A DNA stretch of 64,000 bases from Hydrangea macrophylla (lineage: Eukaryota; Streptophyta; Magnoliopsida; Cornales; Hydrangeaceae). The stretch covers positions 51,835,033 through 51,899,032 of the forward strand of contig CM066987.1 in assembly GCA_033977485.1 (NCBI GenBank), given 5' to 3'. Below the pieces are notes generated by a model. The model was not told where the DNA came from, made no database searches, and saw only the letters and a list, made by a program, of their open reading frames with translations. Positions 12,540-24,187 of the stretch are shown here, piece by piece (position 1 is the stretch's first letter; each line of letters starts with the position of its first letter). The position numbers and the translations under genes were made by a program.

Positions 12540-14217
12540 CTTTTTGATTTCGAAAAAGATAATGGCGATCGTGTCAAAGATTATGCTGGGCAGTTTGAGA
12601 TTTTCGCGCAACCTTCTGAACATGGTTAAATTGAAGATCCAAATTTGTAATTACCTTCATCTTGGCTGTTTATTTGCATAGTCCTTGTATTTTCAACTTT
12701 GCTTGTCACTTCGAATCTATTCTATTAACCATATCTTTTTCTTAATCTCCGTTCGATACTAGTGATCACTTCTCTTTAGACCTCCCTGAAGAAGTGATGT
12801 TATCAACCAAACATCCTAAAATTCCGCATCGAACCAATTGGGATCCTCCTGAAGTTCCTTCTGAACCATTCTCCTACTCGAAGTGGGGAAAATGGCATAA
12901 CATGCTAAATCGACCAAGTACATCTTCATCAGGACAAAGTTCATCTTTGAGTCCTCTGAAGTCAATCTACAATGCTTAGACTTTTCCCTCCTGCTTGGGA
13001 ACAACCCATTTCCCATGGTGAAGGGTAGGATATTACAAAGGCATGAAGCTTGAAACACCAACCACAGTACCTTCAGTTATTCACCCAAGCTTCGAATATC
13101 CTGAAACTGAAAAGATTATTCGAAGTAGAATAATAAAACCATACTATCCATTTTCGAATCGTCTTTCTTGGGAACAAAACTTGTTAAATGCTTGGTTAAT
13201 TTCTTCTACCAGTCCTCCTGGTGAAAGACTTCAAAGAGGTAATGTTTTAGTTCCCTAAGGCAGACTCCCTATTCATACATATGTAAAGGCATCTCATGAA
13301 AAAAATTTCAATGAGCACTATTCCTCAGCTTTCCTTTCTAAATGTAAACTTTTCGAAAAGATTACAAAGAATGAGAGTTTCTCTTTGATTACTCTTTACT
13401 AGGATTTCCAGACACAAAGGTTCAAGTGGTTGACCCAATTGAGGATATAAGTGACCCTTTCTTAAAATTAGACCAATTGTGTAAGAATGGTCCCATATTA
13501 TAACATACTCCTCCTGTTTTATCACCTTTCTCATGCTTAATTATTCAAGCACAAAGCCTCCTAGTAGCTTTCTCACATCTTCCGTTCTCCATATTGCAAG
13601 ATCCAAAGGCTCGAATCAACTTTGAATGGAGTTGTCACATCTCATGCCATGAATGGAGCATTTCAACACTTGTTCGAACCCAAATTGAGTTCACCCTTCA
13701 AACCTTACCTACTCATGTGAGGTGGTACACCCATTACCAAGAAAGTGTTCATCACTTAAATTACCAAATGGACCTCTATGAAAGCCTCAAAGTAGGTCCA
13801 AATGCACTTCTTGATGAAGTATCAGAATTCAAAGATAAATACATCTATGGATGTTGAAGCTCTGATGAAGAGAGTAATGTTTCCTATTACTCGAAACCTG
13901 ACCTCGAAGGTCAAATTGTGTATCTGAAAGATGAAGCCAAAGTTGCTGGCATATCTCTTCGAGGTAAAACTCCACTAGCCAAGGAGCTTCGAGATCTTCG
14001 CAAAGCCTTAGCCAAGATCAACTCTCGATTAAATCAATATGAAGAACAACTCAAGGAGGATTATTGCACCCTTCGAAGTGAAGACAAATTGGCATTGCAA
14101 GCCAGGAACTTAAGTCTCGAGATAGAACTAGAAGCAGAATATTTTGCTTATTATTGGGATATGTTTCACAATCTCGTGACTTATGGGTTTCCACATTTTT
14201 ATCAATTATGTCTGTAA
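12540..14217 (+). pseudogene. Antisense coding block A of the Tat element (unknown, coiled-coil C-terminus)
   Basis: Plus-strand frames, opposite to gag-pol, start just inside the polypurine tract. The segments at 12540-12628, 12760-12978, 13043-13258, 13594-13853 and 13918-14217 look protein-like (proline-rich, then charged heptad-like) but are separated by stops and frameshifts. A plausible intron runs from GTAATTACC near 12648 to ATACTAG near 12760. The last segment includes LRGKTPLAKELRDLRKA and a charged helix typical of a coiled coil, ending at 14217. I do not recognise the family. It may be a second antisense gene or an upstream part of the PMD gene; the TATA-like word and ATGGCT start of the next gene favour two units. 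Confidence 0.5.
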
Positions 14218-14317
14218 TCTGTATTTGTATTCTTCTTTTGAATTATAAAAATTCATGTATGTTCTAACCCAACTGAAATGGTTTATTCTGAACCCCTGTG
14301 CATTCTTATTTAGAATA

Positions 14318-14333
14318 ACGGCTATTTAAGTAA
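14318..14333 (+). promoter_or_regulatory. Putative antisense promoter (TATTTAAGTA)
   Basis: GGCTATTTAAGTAACC lies about 205 bp before the ATGGCT start of the antisense PMD gene. The same ten bases TATTTAAGTA occur on the minus strand at 54245-54254, about 120 bp before the start of the related PMD gene. A TATA-like promoter kept in both is a reasonable inference; there is no expression evidence. Confidence 0.45.
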
Positions 14334-14534
14334 CCCACTCTAACGGCTACTTTTTAATAAATGCGTTTCTTTCCAAACGTCACCAAAGGCTATGAATAGA
14401 TAAGAGATAAGGAAGGAAAAACCCTTCTAACTTCTGCAAACCCTTCTTCTCCAATCTATCACTCTTGTATCCTATTTCCTTCGCAACCATTTTCATCCTA
14501 TCTTGGTTACCATTCTTTTATCTTGCTTCCAAAA

Positions 14535-17423
14535 ATGGCTACATCCAAATACAATACCCAACTCCAGAAAGTTTGTGATGATTTTGAAAAAATCATTCAA
14601 GATGAACAAACGAAGTATTCGAATGGGAAAAAAACTTCGTTGATCAACGAAATCCTTGTCCCTGTAACCTTTCCCAATCAGGAATCCTCCATTGTCATAG
14701 GTCCATGCCTGAGTACTCCTAATCTCAAACTTCATGTTTATTATCCAAGATTAGAACAATAGCACTTAGCATAACAACAAGAAATTCCTATTCCAATGAA
14801 TGAATTAAAGTTTCAGCACTGGCCTAAACCCGGAAAAGATTGGCCAAAATGGGTAGAGAGGATTTTGGACAAAAAGAAAGAAACCTTGAACACAACAGGC
14901 ATTTATCATGCCATAAATCTCTCGAAATATCCCATCAAAGCTAGCCCTAACCTCCTTGCTGGGGCTTTGTGTTTCTGAAATCCTATTTTCAATCATTTCG
15001 AATTCCGTTTTGGTCCAATAGGTCCAACTGTCTGAGATATGTCATTTATTAGGGTTTCTATCTCATGGGGAGGATGTTCACCCCTATATGGTGGAGTCTG
15101 ACAGTCCCAAAATTCGATCTGATCCTAAGTCTCTAGGATATACCAATTTCCTGACTTCTCGTAAAAAAAATCAGGAAATCACAGACACAGAGTATTACTG
15201 CTTCCTTCTTTACTGGCTTTCGAAGCATTTATTCTATACCTCTTCTCAGAGAGTTGTCCTTGAATTCTCTAATATTGCTAAAGCTTTAGCTTCCGGTAGA
15301 AGACTAGCTTTGGCTCCTTTTGTATTAGGGTCTTTGTACAGGTCTTTCTTAGATTTATGTTATGATCCCTTCTTACCAACCCAAGGTGGTCCTTTCTGGA
15401 TCTTACAATTATGGCTTTATACCTATTTCCCTGAAATTCATAACTTAGGACTTCGAGAAAATCCTGTTCCTCATGGGTTTTTCTTTGCCTTGTTACCAAA
15501 TGTTGAAAATACTTTTAAAGAGTCTCTTACCTTCTTCTTTAACCTTCCTCTAGTAAGGTCAAATGACCTATTTCAGCCTTTTCTATTTTGTACAATTTTG
15601 AGGATAAAACCCCTCTTTCTCCCATATGGTTGTGTCATATCTTGGACAGAATAGCAGAGGCAGTTGAATTAAAAGCTGTATAGGGGAGTTTCTTGATCAG
15701 CATAGATTTATTCTTTGGAAACAATTTCAGTGTTAAATCTCATGGTGAGCTCTATCTCCCAAATCAATTTTCAAGACAGTTTGGACTTACTCAGTCTATT
15801 TCCTTCCCAATTAGAAGCCAAGCCAATATCTTCATGGCTTATAAGACAGCTTCGAGGGAACCAGAATCAGTGATAACTGATGCCTTAGCAGTTTATCAGA
15901 ACAAGGTTAGCGACCTGGAGTTCACTTCTTTGCCAGTCTACACAAACTGCACACCTGCCTTCTCAAGCTGATGGGAAAATTTGATGTCAGTACAAATGGA
16001 CAAATGCCAACTCTTGAGGCATATTGATTCGAAGTCAAAAGGTAAATAGATTGCCAATTCAACCTCCTTTCTTTTGGATAATGAAAAGAATCTCTTTTTA
16101 ATGTCATTTAAAAAATTTTCATCACAGGGAAAGCAACTGGCGAAAGTTCTTCTCCAAGAGTCAAAACTTTGAAGGCTGCACCAAGTCTTTGAATTTCATC
16201 TAAAGCTTCAGCTCTTGCCCTTCTACCTTCCAGGCCAAAAAGAAAATTTTTTCTTCCAACAGAGAGCCCTCCCCAAGCAACTGAAAACATAGAACCTGCA
16301 GAAGATGAGAAGACTAGTCCTATCCCAAAACTTGTTCAAATGAAGAGGGCTAAGGCAACCGTTGAGCCTTCTATTGGTTCGAAGAACATTGGGAAGCTCC
16401 CATACCAGCAATTCCCATTTCCATAGTGGAACCTAAACCTGACCTTGCTCCAAAAATTCCACAGACAGAATTTCACAGTCCCAAAGCCGCAGAGATTAGA
16501 AAACCCCTTCCACAAGACACTCAATCTCAACCACAAGACATTCAACCTCAGCCATTAGATATTCAACCTTCACTGCTCGAATACCATCTAGTAGTAAATC
16601 ATTCGAACTTCCCTAATATTCTTTATATTTGTGTCTTTCCTTATAAACATATTCTAAATGGATGTTTATCTTTTGTTGACCAGACTGAATCTGTTATTAA
16701 ACTTGAAACTAGTCCTTCGAAGGCTAGTACAAGTTCTGATCCTGAAGCTACTGTAGCACAAGATCCATTCACATCTCAAACTGCTTCAGTTCCCTCAAGC
16801 TCTAGGGAGTTTCAAATATCTCTTCCTCTAAATCTCACTCCTGAAGAAATAAAGGACTTCAAAGACAGTTTAAAACATGTTTTGAAAATGGAAGACACTA
16901 CCTTGACTGACTTTCAAGAATTCTTTCAACAAATGACGGGTCAGAGCAAGCCAAAAGTGCCTTCGATGGATCCCATAGTAGCAGTTGCTACGTTGAGGCT
17001 TTTCAGCAAATTCCATTTGAGGTTTTTGAAGATAAAGAAGTGCAGCAAGCTTTGAAAGTCTTAAGTCAATTCATGTTGGATAGTTCTGAGATTTCTGTCC
17101 CAGACAAAGAAACAATTTCAGAACTTATGTCAACTTTTGATTTCAACTATTTTCTCCTAGAAAAAGTTATCGAAGAAAGGAATAGATTGGAGGTTGACAT
17201 GGAATATACAACTGAAAAGACTCTTACAATGAATCAGATGTTGGAAGATTTTAACAAGAGCAACACTGCTATCGAAAAACTTTCTACAAAGAGAGACAAT
17301 TTTTTGAAAGAGCTCGAGCTTGTAGAGACTGAGCTGAATGCTTTGAAGACCAATCAAGACAATGTTCAAGCAAAGCTTCAAGTTTTGAAGACAGGGTTTG
17401 AATCTAAACCTTTAAAGACCTAA
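14535..17423 (+). pseudogene. Antisense plant-mobile-domain (PMD) gene carried by the Tat element, degenerate
   Basis: Starts ATGGCTACATCC. After a short N-terminus comes the PMD-like region: WPKPGKDWPKWVERI and a GIYHAINLS block (14818-14930), an FRFGPIGPTV block (about 15000-15030), an LLGF..HG.DVHP block in a shifted frame, and TEYYCFLLYWLS..ALASGRRLALAPFVLGSLYRSF (about 15190-15350), followed by QFSRQFGLTQ near 15770. These match the 'aminotransferase-like plant mobile domain' pattern. Two likely introns follow: 16042-16127 (GTAAATAG to CATCACAG) and about 16594-16683 (GTAAATCATT to TTGACCAG). The C-terminal part has QPQDIQPQPLDIQ repeats and a coiled coil (about 17100-17400), stopping at 17423. 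In-frame stops (14761, 14976, 15033) and frameshifts (about 15050, 17010) show it is broken. PMD proteins MAIN and MAIL1 act in gene and transposon silencing; the role of element-borne copies is not established. Confidence 0.75.
16042..16127 (+). other. Putative intron in the antisense PMD gene
   Basis: Donor AAAG|GTAAATAG and acceptor TTTTCATCACAG| bound 86 T/A-rich bases. Protein-like sequence on both sides (ending near FEVK and resuming with KATGESSSPRVK) is interrupted exactly here by stops. Being on the strand opposite to the genomic RNA, such an intron would not be removed during retrotransposition. Confidence 0.6.
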
Positions 17424-17594
17424 GAATCGATTTCCAGACAAAAAAATCATTCTTAGTCAGTCAAAATTGTATACTAGGTCTTGGGACAATTTTAGATTAA
17501 AGGCTCAGTTTATAGGTAAACTGGTATAAAAGATTATACCAATAGGACTCTGTATTTTACCAAAATTTGGTTTTATAATTACTTTGAACGTGAA

Positions 17595-18900
17595 CTACAT
17601 GGTCTTATTTTTGAATGTTACATCTAATTCTAGATTTCTCGCTTCCCAAACAGTTGGATAGTATTGTTTGAGAAATCTGCCATTGATTTCTCTTATATGC
17701 ACATAACCACTTAAACTCTTCAAATGGTAAAATTCACCTTTAAAAACTTTATGGATTTGGAATGGACCTTCCCATTTAGGGGACAATTTCCCAAACTTTG
17801 GATCTTTAGATCCAATTGGCAATATTGTTTTCCAAACCAAGTCTCTTTCATCAAAGGTTCTTGGTTGAACTTTTTTTATTATATCCTCTTGTTATTATTT
17901 TCTTCTGTATTAGGATATTATTATGAGCCTTGATTCTTTCTTCATCAATGTCTTCTAATTCAATAGCCATTGATGTTTGATAGTCATCCAAGGATAATTG
18001 AATCTGGTTCATAATTCGAAGAGAATTAACTTTTATCTTAATTGGTAAAACTGCCTCATGACCAAAAGTTAAAGCATAGGGAGACACCCCTGTACTTGTT
18101 CGCTTCGAAGTTCTATAAGTCCATAATGCTTCTGGCAAAATCTTGTGCCACATTTTGGGATTATTTTTTATGACTTTAGCCATATTTTCTTTTATGGTTT
18201 TCGTTAGTTGCTTCAGCTTGACCATTAGATTGGGCGTAATTTGGGGTTGATTTTGACATATAATTCCCAATTTATTTGCAAAAGCAATCACATCTCCTTC
18301 GAAAATAGAGGCATTGTCAAATACAATGGTTTGAGGATTACCAAATCTGTAAACTATATTTTCTAAAAATTTGATAACTGCTATTTGGGTCACAGTTTGC
18401 ATAGGCTCTGCTTCTACCCATTTAGTGAAATAATCTGTAGCCAAAATAATGAATTCATGACCTTTCGAAGAAGGAGGACTAATTTTCCCTATCACATCAA
18501 TGGCCCAACCTCTAAAAGGCCAAGGTTTCACCACATATTGAAGGTCAACAGTTGGTAAATGCTTCAAAGGACCATGTTTTTACATTCTTGACATCCTTTG
18601 GCAAATTTCATACAATCTTTTAAAATTTTTGGCCAATAAATGCTATGCCTTCAAAGTAACCATCTCATTTTAATTCCAGATTAATGAGCACCACACAATC
18701 CTTCATGGATTTGAGCTATAGCCTCAATTCCTTCAAAATTACTTAAACATTCGAGCAGTAACCCATCACTTCCACTTTTAAATAATCTTCCACTATACAT
18801 GATGTAATTGACAGATTTCAATCTTATACTTCAACTAGGCTTTTCATTCAGCCATGAGAGATAATCTATGATTGGGTTTTTCCAATCATCATGAATCTCA
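17595..18900 (-). pseudogene. Tat integrase (degenerate)
   Basis: Inserts element cDNA into the genome. On the minus strand the N-terminal HHCC zinc finger is visible at about 18720-18570 (IHEGLCGAH, then CMKFAKGCQEC). The catalytic core follows (18567-17851): AIDVIGKI carries the first Asp and FDNASIF the second, where TDNG is usual. The Glu block NGQAEATN is readable only in a shifted frame near 18235-18210, so paired frameshifts break it. The C-terminal module (17840-17595) has the WEGPFQIHKV..G..YHL and FLKQYYP pattern of Ty3/gypsy integrases. It lies downstream of the second RNase H as in Tat elements. Inactive. Confidence 0.85.
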
Positions 18901-18964
18901 ATACTTGAAATGTTGACAAAAGGTAATCTATCTACCAAAGAGGCAACAATTTCCTGTAAGTGAC

Positions 18965-19412
18965 CTATTCCATTTCAAAATCTTCCACACCTGCCCTAAA
19001 TCCGGATGCCTTTTGAGCCATATCATTAGCTTCTTCATTAAAACTTCTAGGAATATATGAGAGGTTTATACTATCAAATTTGGATAATAAATCCATTGTA
19101 GCATCATAATATATTTTTAAAGAACTACTCATACATTTATATTCCCCATTCAAGTGGTTTATAACTAATTGAGAATTTCTAAAAATCTCTACAAATGAAG
19201 CCTGAAGGCCTACAAGGGTTTCAAGACCCATAATCAGATCTTCATATTCAGCTTGATTATTAGTACATTGAGTTGAATCAAGTTTAAAACCATATTTGGT
19301 TTTAATTTTCTCAGATGATTCAATAATGAACCCAATACCTGTAGCAAATTATGTTCTTGATCCATCGAACCATAACTTCCATGGGCTAATAGTTATGTAA
19401 CCAATTTCATAA
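18965..19412 (-). pseudogene. Second RNase H domain (Tat-specific)
   Basis: Between the first RNase H and integrase lies another RNase H of the plant/archaeal type. It begins PWKLWFDGSR (first Asp), continues with an NNQAEYEDL block (Glu) around 19260-19230, then NSQLVINHLNGEY (19170-19130), where the usual catalytic Asp of DSQLV is Asn, and ends YIPRSFNEEANDMAQKASG. The domain is split by stops near 19350 and 19232. Dual RNase H is diagnostic for the Tat lineage, where it is thought to have been acquired after the original domain decayed. Confidence 0.85.
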
Positions 19413-20760
19413 ATTTCTTTTGTTTCGAGGCTATTTGGGTGATCAGCCAAAAAATCTGCTAAGGTCTGCCCTTTCACAGCCTTTTGTGGTACATAAAATA
19501 AACAAAATTCTGATAGAGTCAGAATCCATTTACCAATTTGATTCCGTAAAATAGGTCGAGTCAGCATGTACTTAATCAAATCAAACTTAGCAATAACATA
19601 AACTTCAATAGGAAGAAGATAATATCTCAATTTCATTACTGCAAAATACAAAGATAAACACAGTTTTTCCATAAAGGAATATTTGCATTCGATAGGATTT
19701 AAAAACCTGCTAAGGTAATATACAACTTGTTCTTTTTTTATCGCCATTATCTTGGGCTAATAACACCCCAATTGATGCTTCTGCTGCTGAGATATACTTC
19801 ATGGGTCTGTCCTTTCTTGGAGGCATTAACACTGGTGGCTTCACAAAATAATCTTTTAAGGCTTGAAAAGCAGTTTGGTGTTTATCTTCCCACTCCAATT
19901 CTTCATGATCCTTCAATTTCAAAAAAGGAGAGAAAATCAAAGTCTTTCCTGCAGTATTGGAAATGAATCTTCGAATAAAATTGACTTGTCCTAGGAATTT
20001 TTGCAATTCCTTTTTGGTCGAAGGAGGTTTACTTTGAATAATAGCCTGAGCTTTATTCCTATCAACTTGACTTTTTCTTTTATGCACTAAATACCCCAAA
20101 AAATTTCCAGTACTGACTCCAAAGGCACATTTCAATGGATTCAGTTTGAGTTTAAAAAACCTCATTCTTTCAAATGCTAATCTCATGTGCACTTGATGAT
20201 CATCGAATGTTTTGGATTTAAAAATTATGTCATCTATATAACATTCTAAAAATGTTCCAATCATATCATGAAAAATAGCATTCATAGCCCTCTGATAAGT
20301 AGCTCCTGCATTTTTCAGACCAAAAGGCATTTGCACCCACTCGAAGGTACCTATGTTCCCTGGACACTGAAAAGCAGTTTTATGAATGCCTTCTTCAGCA
20401 ATACATATTTGATTGTATCCTGAGTGACCATCAATCATAGACATTATAGTATTGCCAGCAGATCTATCAATTAATAAATCAACTATTGGCATAGGATATT
20501 CATCCTTAGGTGTGGCTAAATTAAGATTTCTGTAGTCAATACGTACCCTTAATTTTCCATTCTTCTTCATAACTGGAACAACATTTAAAAGCCATTCAAC
20601 ATACCTGGCAGTTCTAATATATCCTGCGTTAAGCAACCTTTCGATTTCTTCTTTAATCTTCATGGTGACTTCTAGTGTCATCCTTCGAGGTTGCTGCTTT
20701 ACTGGTTTATACCCAGTCTTGATAGGTAATTTATGCTCCACTAAACTTCTTTCGAGTCCT
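19349..20760 (-). pseudogene. Tat reverse transcriptase and first RNase H (degenerate)
   Basis: The frame 20741-19710 holds a nearly complete Ty3/gypsy reverse transcriptase: a KEEIERLLNAGYI start, VRIDYRNLNLATPKDEYPMP, MPFGLKNAGATYQRAMN, then the catalytic YIDDI, and the FLGYLVHKR and QKFLGQVNFIRRFI blocks. A break in an A/T run near 19733 shifts into the next frame (19747-19349), which holds the first RNase H-like part (SRFLNPIECKYS..EKLCLSLYFAVMKLRYYL) and the linker LADFLADHP. This first RNase H is weakly conserved, as is typical for Tat elements. It copies element RNA into DNA when intact; here it is frameshifted. Confidence 0.92.
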
Positions 20761-21124
20761 GGTAATTAATCATAATCCCATGCAAAGCAATCTCGAAATT
20801 CTTTTAATACCTCGACCAGTTTATATTGGTCAAACTTTTCAAGTTTAGAACTTAAATAAGTAACTCTTTTTCATTGTTCTGATCCCAAATTGATCTCTAA
20901 TAAAGGATCTTGTGATTCTTCCTGTATGGAATTTTCTGGCATCGAAGATAATTCTTCCTTGCCAATATCTTTTACATCTTGTGGATCTGTTTCAAAGACA
21001 TAATCTTACCATTTTAAGGTCGAACCTTCTTCAATTTTTTATTCTAACTTCTCAATCATTAACTTTTGTAAGACCAGTCGAATGGTCTCTTCCACATCTT
21101 CTATTTTTATAGATGTGTGAGTCA

Positions 21125-21955
21125 TTAAAATACCTTGTCATCATTCAATAGTTCTAAAGAACTAAATGGCATATCAACCAGAATGTCCCAATTCTCCTCT
21201 AGAGACTCCTCTTCTGACTCCTTAAGGTCAATTGATTTGACATTCTTTTGGTACAATTGGGCTTTGACACAGTTAGAGCTAGCATGGAAAGGCTGAGTAT
21301 CAGCCTTCACTATTTTGATCTCATGATCTTCCTTCACAAGCAACAATTTCTAATGCATTGAAGAAGGAATACATCGATTAGCATGAATCCAATCTCTTCT
21401 TAGTAAGGCGTTATAACTAGGATTAGCATCTACCACAAAGAAAGCAGTTTTGGATTTATTCGAACCTACTATAGTTTCAATAGGTATCACTCCCTTGTTA
21501 TCTTTTTTATCACCAGTAAAGCCTGATATCATAATGGGAGTCTGTATTAATTTTGAAACTTGTTTATTAATTTTCTTCAGGGTACTCAAAGGAATAATAT
21601 TAACAGCAGCACCATTATCAATCAATATTTTATTTAAAAGAACCCCATTTAAACAAGCTCTTATGTATAATGGTTTAAGGTGCTTGGTCATTTCTAGTGA
21701 TGGTTCTTCGAATGAATAAACAATATTACAATCACTAAAAATGAATGTAGGAAAATTTACCTCAGAAACATCTTCAGTAGATGCTTCCATTTTCACTTCT
21801 TCACCCAATTGCTGATCTTCTTTTGCTTCGAAGACCTTTGGTAATGTAAAAGTGGCAGTGTTGACTTCCATTTGTTCTGGAAATGTGCCAAACTGAATAT
21901 GTATATTCTGGTTCTTAGAAATCTCACCATTGTATCCACTCTCATTATTTCCCAA
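21125..21955 (-). pseudogene. Tat aspartic protease region
   Basis: Processes the Gag-Pol polyprotein in active elements. The minus-strand frame 21955-21350 contains LNGVLLNKILIDNGAAVNII, where the usual retropepsin D-S/T-G is D-N-G, followed by a hydrophobic-Gly flap-like stretch (IMISGFTGDKKDNKGVI) and YNALLRRDWIHA, which corresponds to the conserved 'YN.LLGRDWIH' of this group. A stop and frameshift at 21346-21350 separate it from a short acidic linker frame (21346-21125) leading to the reverse transcriptase. Confidence 0.8.
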
Positions 21956-21988
21956 AATCTAGGATTCTACTGCTGTCATTTCTTCATC

Positions 21989-22386
21989 TCATCCATCAAT
22001 ACTCATGGCTTTTTCCAACTCTAAAACTTTGGTTCTTATGATACACTCCTCAGACATAGTATCATTGTATGCCTTAATATTACGCTCGAATCTAGGATTG
22101 GGCTTCGAAATGCTATTAGCATCTTTCTCAATCCTACTTTCCAATTCTTGGCATTGAGCTTGCATGTTGGAAAATTCTTTCGACATGGTACATTTCCTCT
22201 GAAGTCTTCTTTGTTGAGCCCTATTTATCAAAGAAACCATCTTTTGGTTCTTTTCTTTAGGATGTTGAAGCACACGCTATGTATTCTCCTCAACCTGTGG
22301 AGGTTTGATCATCCTATTCTTGTTTTGAGACCCTTGTTGATCCATCATGTTTTTGATCGTATCATCTTGCATGACAAACCAATTTG
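21989..22386 (-). pseudogene. Gag-protease linker of the Tat element (remnant)
   Basis: Minus-strand frame rich in Lys, Arg and Gln (QRRLQRKC, MSKEFSNMQAQCQELESRI) with helical character. It continues from the gag side at 26446 once the solo LTR at 22392-26440 is removed. No zinc knuckle is visible. No independent function assigned. Confidence 0.45.
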
Positions 22387-24187
22387 GTACCTGTGGATAT
22401 CGTAATTTTTCCTTACCCACAGCTCTTTTTTTTAATTAAAATCTTTTCCAAATCCAAATTCAAATTCAAAACGCAAAACACAAGTCGCCACTTAATTTTT
22501 TTAAAAGGGAAAATTAAGAAACCATTTCTTAAAGCAAACTGATCTTTTGGAAACCAGAGATTAACTAGGTCCGAGGATTATGGAATGAGAGAGGAAGGAG
22601 CCCAACGGACTAAAATTCCTTTTCTCATCCTATCTCGCGATAGGCCCGTACTCAACATCCTTTTAATCAAATTATTAATCTAAGCATGCCCTCGATTAAT
22701 ATATAGGTATAGATATACATTACAAAAGCATGTCTAAAGGGTGTAATATTGCAAATGTCAAAATATCATTCAAAAACCATATAATTTCAACTAAGCAAGC
22801 AACATGATGTGCAAATAGAGAACTAGGAAACTTACTCGAAATCCAGCTGCGATTTTGAAACGTGCAATGCATACAAAAGGTAGAAATCCTAATAAAAGGT
22901 CTCTAATCACATATATACATATAAGGCAAATCTTAGTTCTAGGGTGTCACACATGAGGTCAAAAAAAATCAATAAAATTAAAAAATAATTAAGCTAGAGA
23001 AGAGTCAAGATATCATACCTCATCGGCGCTACAAAACAAGGGTTAGTCCACGTGCTTTAGAAAGGATATACAATATCAAATGACCATCTCTAAATGTCTA
23101 GCTGAATTCTATTAAACAGAATAAATGACATACCAAGAATTCTAAGTATCAGTATCAATCTACATGGTGAGTGTACATGATTACATGGAAACAAGAACAA
23201 GCTATTGAATTGTTCCTTGATTTGGACTATTTAGCCTCTGAATTTAAGCTTAACTAATCATTAATGGAGCATGGTTTAAGCCCTAAGTCATAGAAAAGTC
23301 ATTTGGACCATTATTTACAAGATTGGTCAAAATTGTGACAAAATTCTGAAAATTGCTGAGAGCAGATCAGAAATTCAAAAAAATAAAAGGCATGGTTCCC
23401 ATGGTTTGATCTTGATGATTTTTAAACACAAGTTGCCTCTGCGAGTCTAGTTTCTAACACAAAAAGAAAATAGAAGTTCCAACGGTTAGATCTCTGGGAA
23501 TTGAATAAATACTAGACATCACTCAGAAATTTCCAACCTTCTGTCCAGAGATATTGTACGATTTTCTAAAAATAGTAAAAAAAAAAAAATCTAAAAGACT
23601 TTAATCTTTTAAGGAGGTCTTGTTGACACATTAAACGTCACAGAAAAAATTATTTGGGGTCATAAATACTTGATTAGGGCTCTGATTTACTCATTTTAAA
23701 AAGGTGTTGCTGTTATAAAACTCTGGACAGATTGTTGTGGTTTCACAAAACTCATGACCAAACCACCCTAACCATGGAATCTTATTAAAAAAATTACAGT
23801 GATAGAACTTTGAGTTATGGACACTTTCTCGTTGGTTTCATTCAATTCCAACGGTTCGATGTTTAACTAAAAATCTTTGATGAAAAGTGGTTGATGAACT
23901 CACTGCACCTTTGTCTAGTTCATCTTTTACTTACTAATTTTAACTACTAAGCCATTAACTTGGCTTTAGTTAAACTAATTATCCTACTATTTGATGGTCG
24001 TGGGAAGCTAATGACTCTTATGCTTGTAGATTTCAATGAAGTATAGAGAAACTTCATGAAATCTAAAGGCAATAAACCCAAATCATGATGATAGACTTGG
24101 ACTTATTAACTAAACATGTTAAACATCAACTTTAATCCCCTTGTAAACCATGAACTTACAAGAGAGCCAAAGGACTTCATATCAAGA

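Noticed and set aside
16108..16545. Minus-strand frames here as part of the Tat polyprotein
   Set aside because: They lie opposite the better-supported antisense PMD gene, have no gag-pol motif, and are downstream of the integrase C-terminus.
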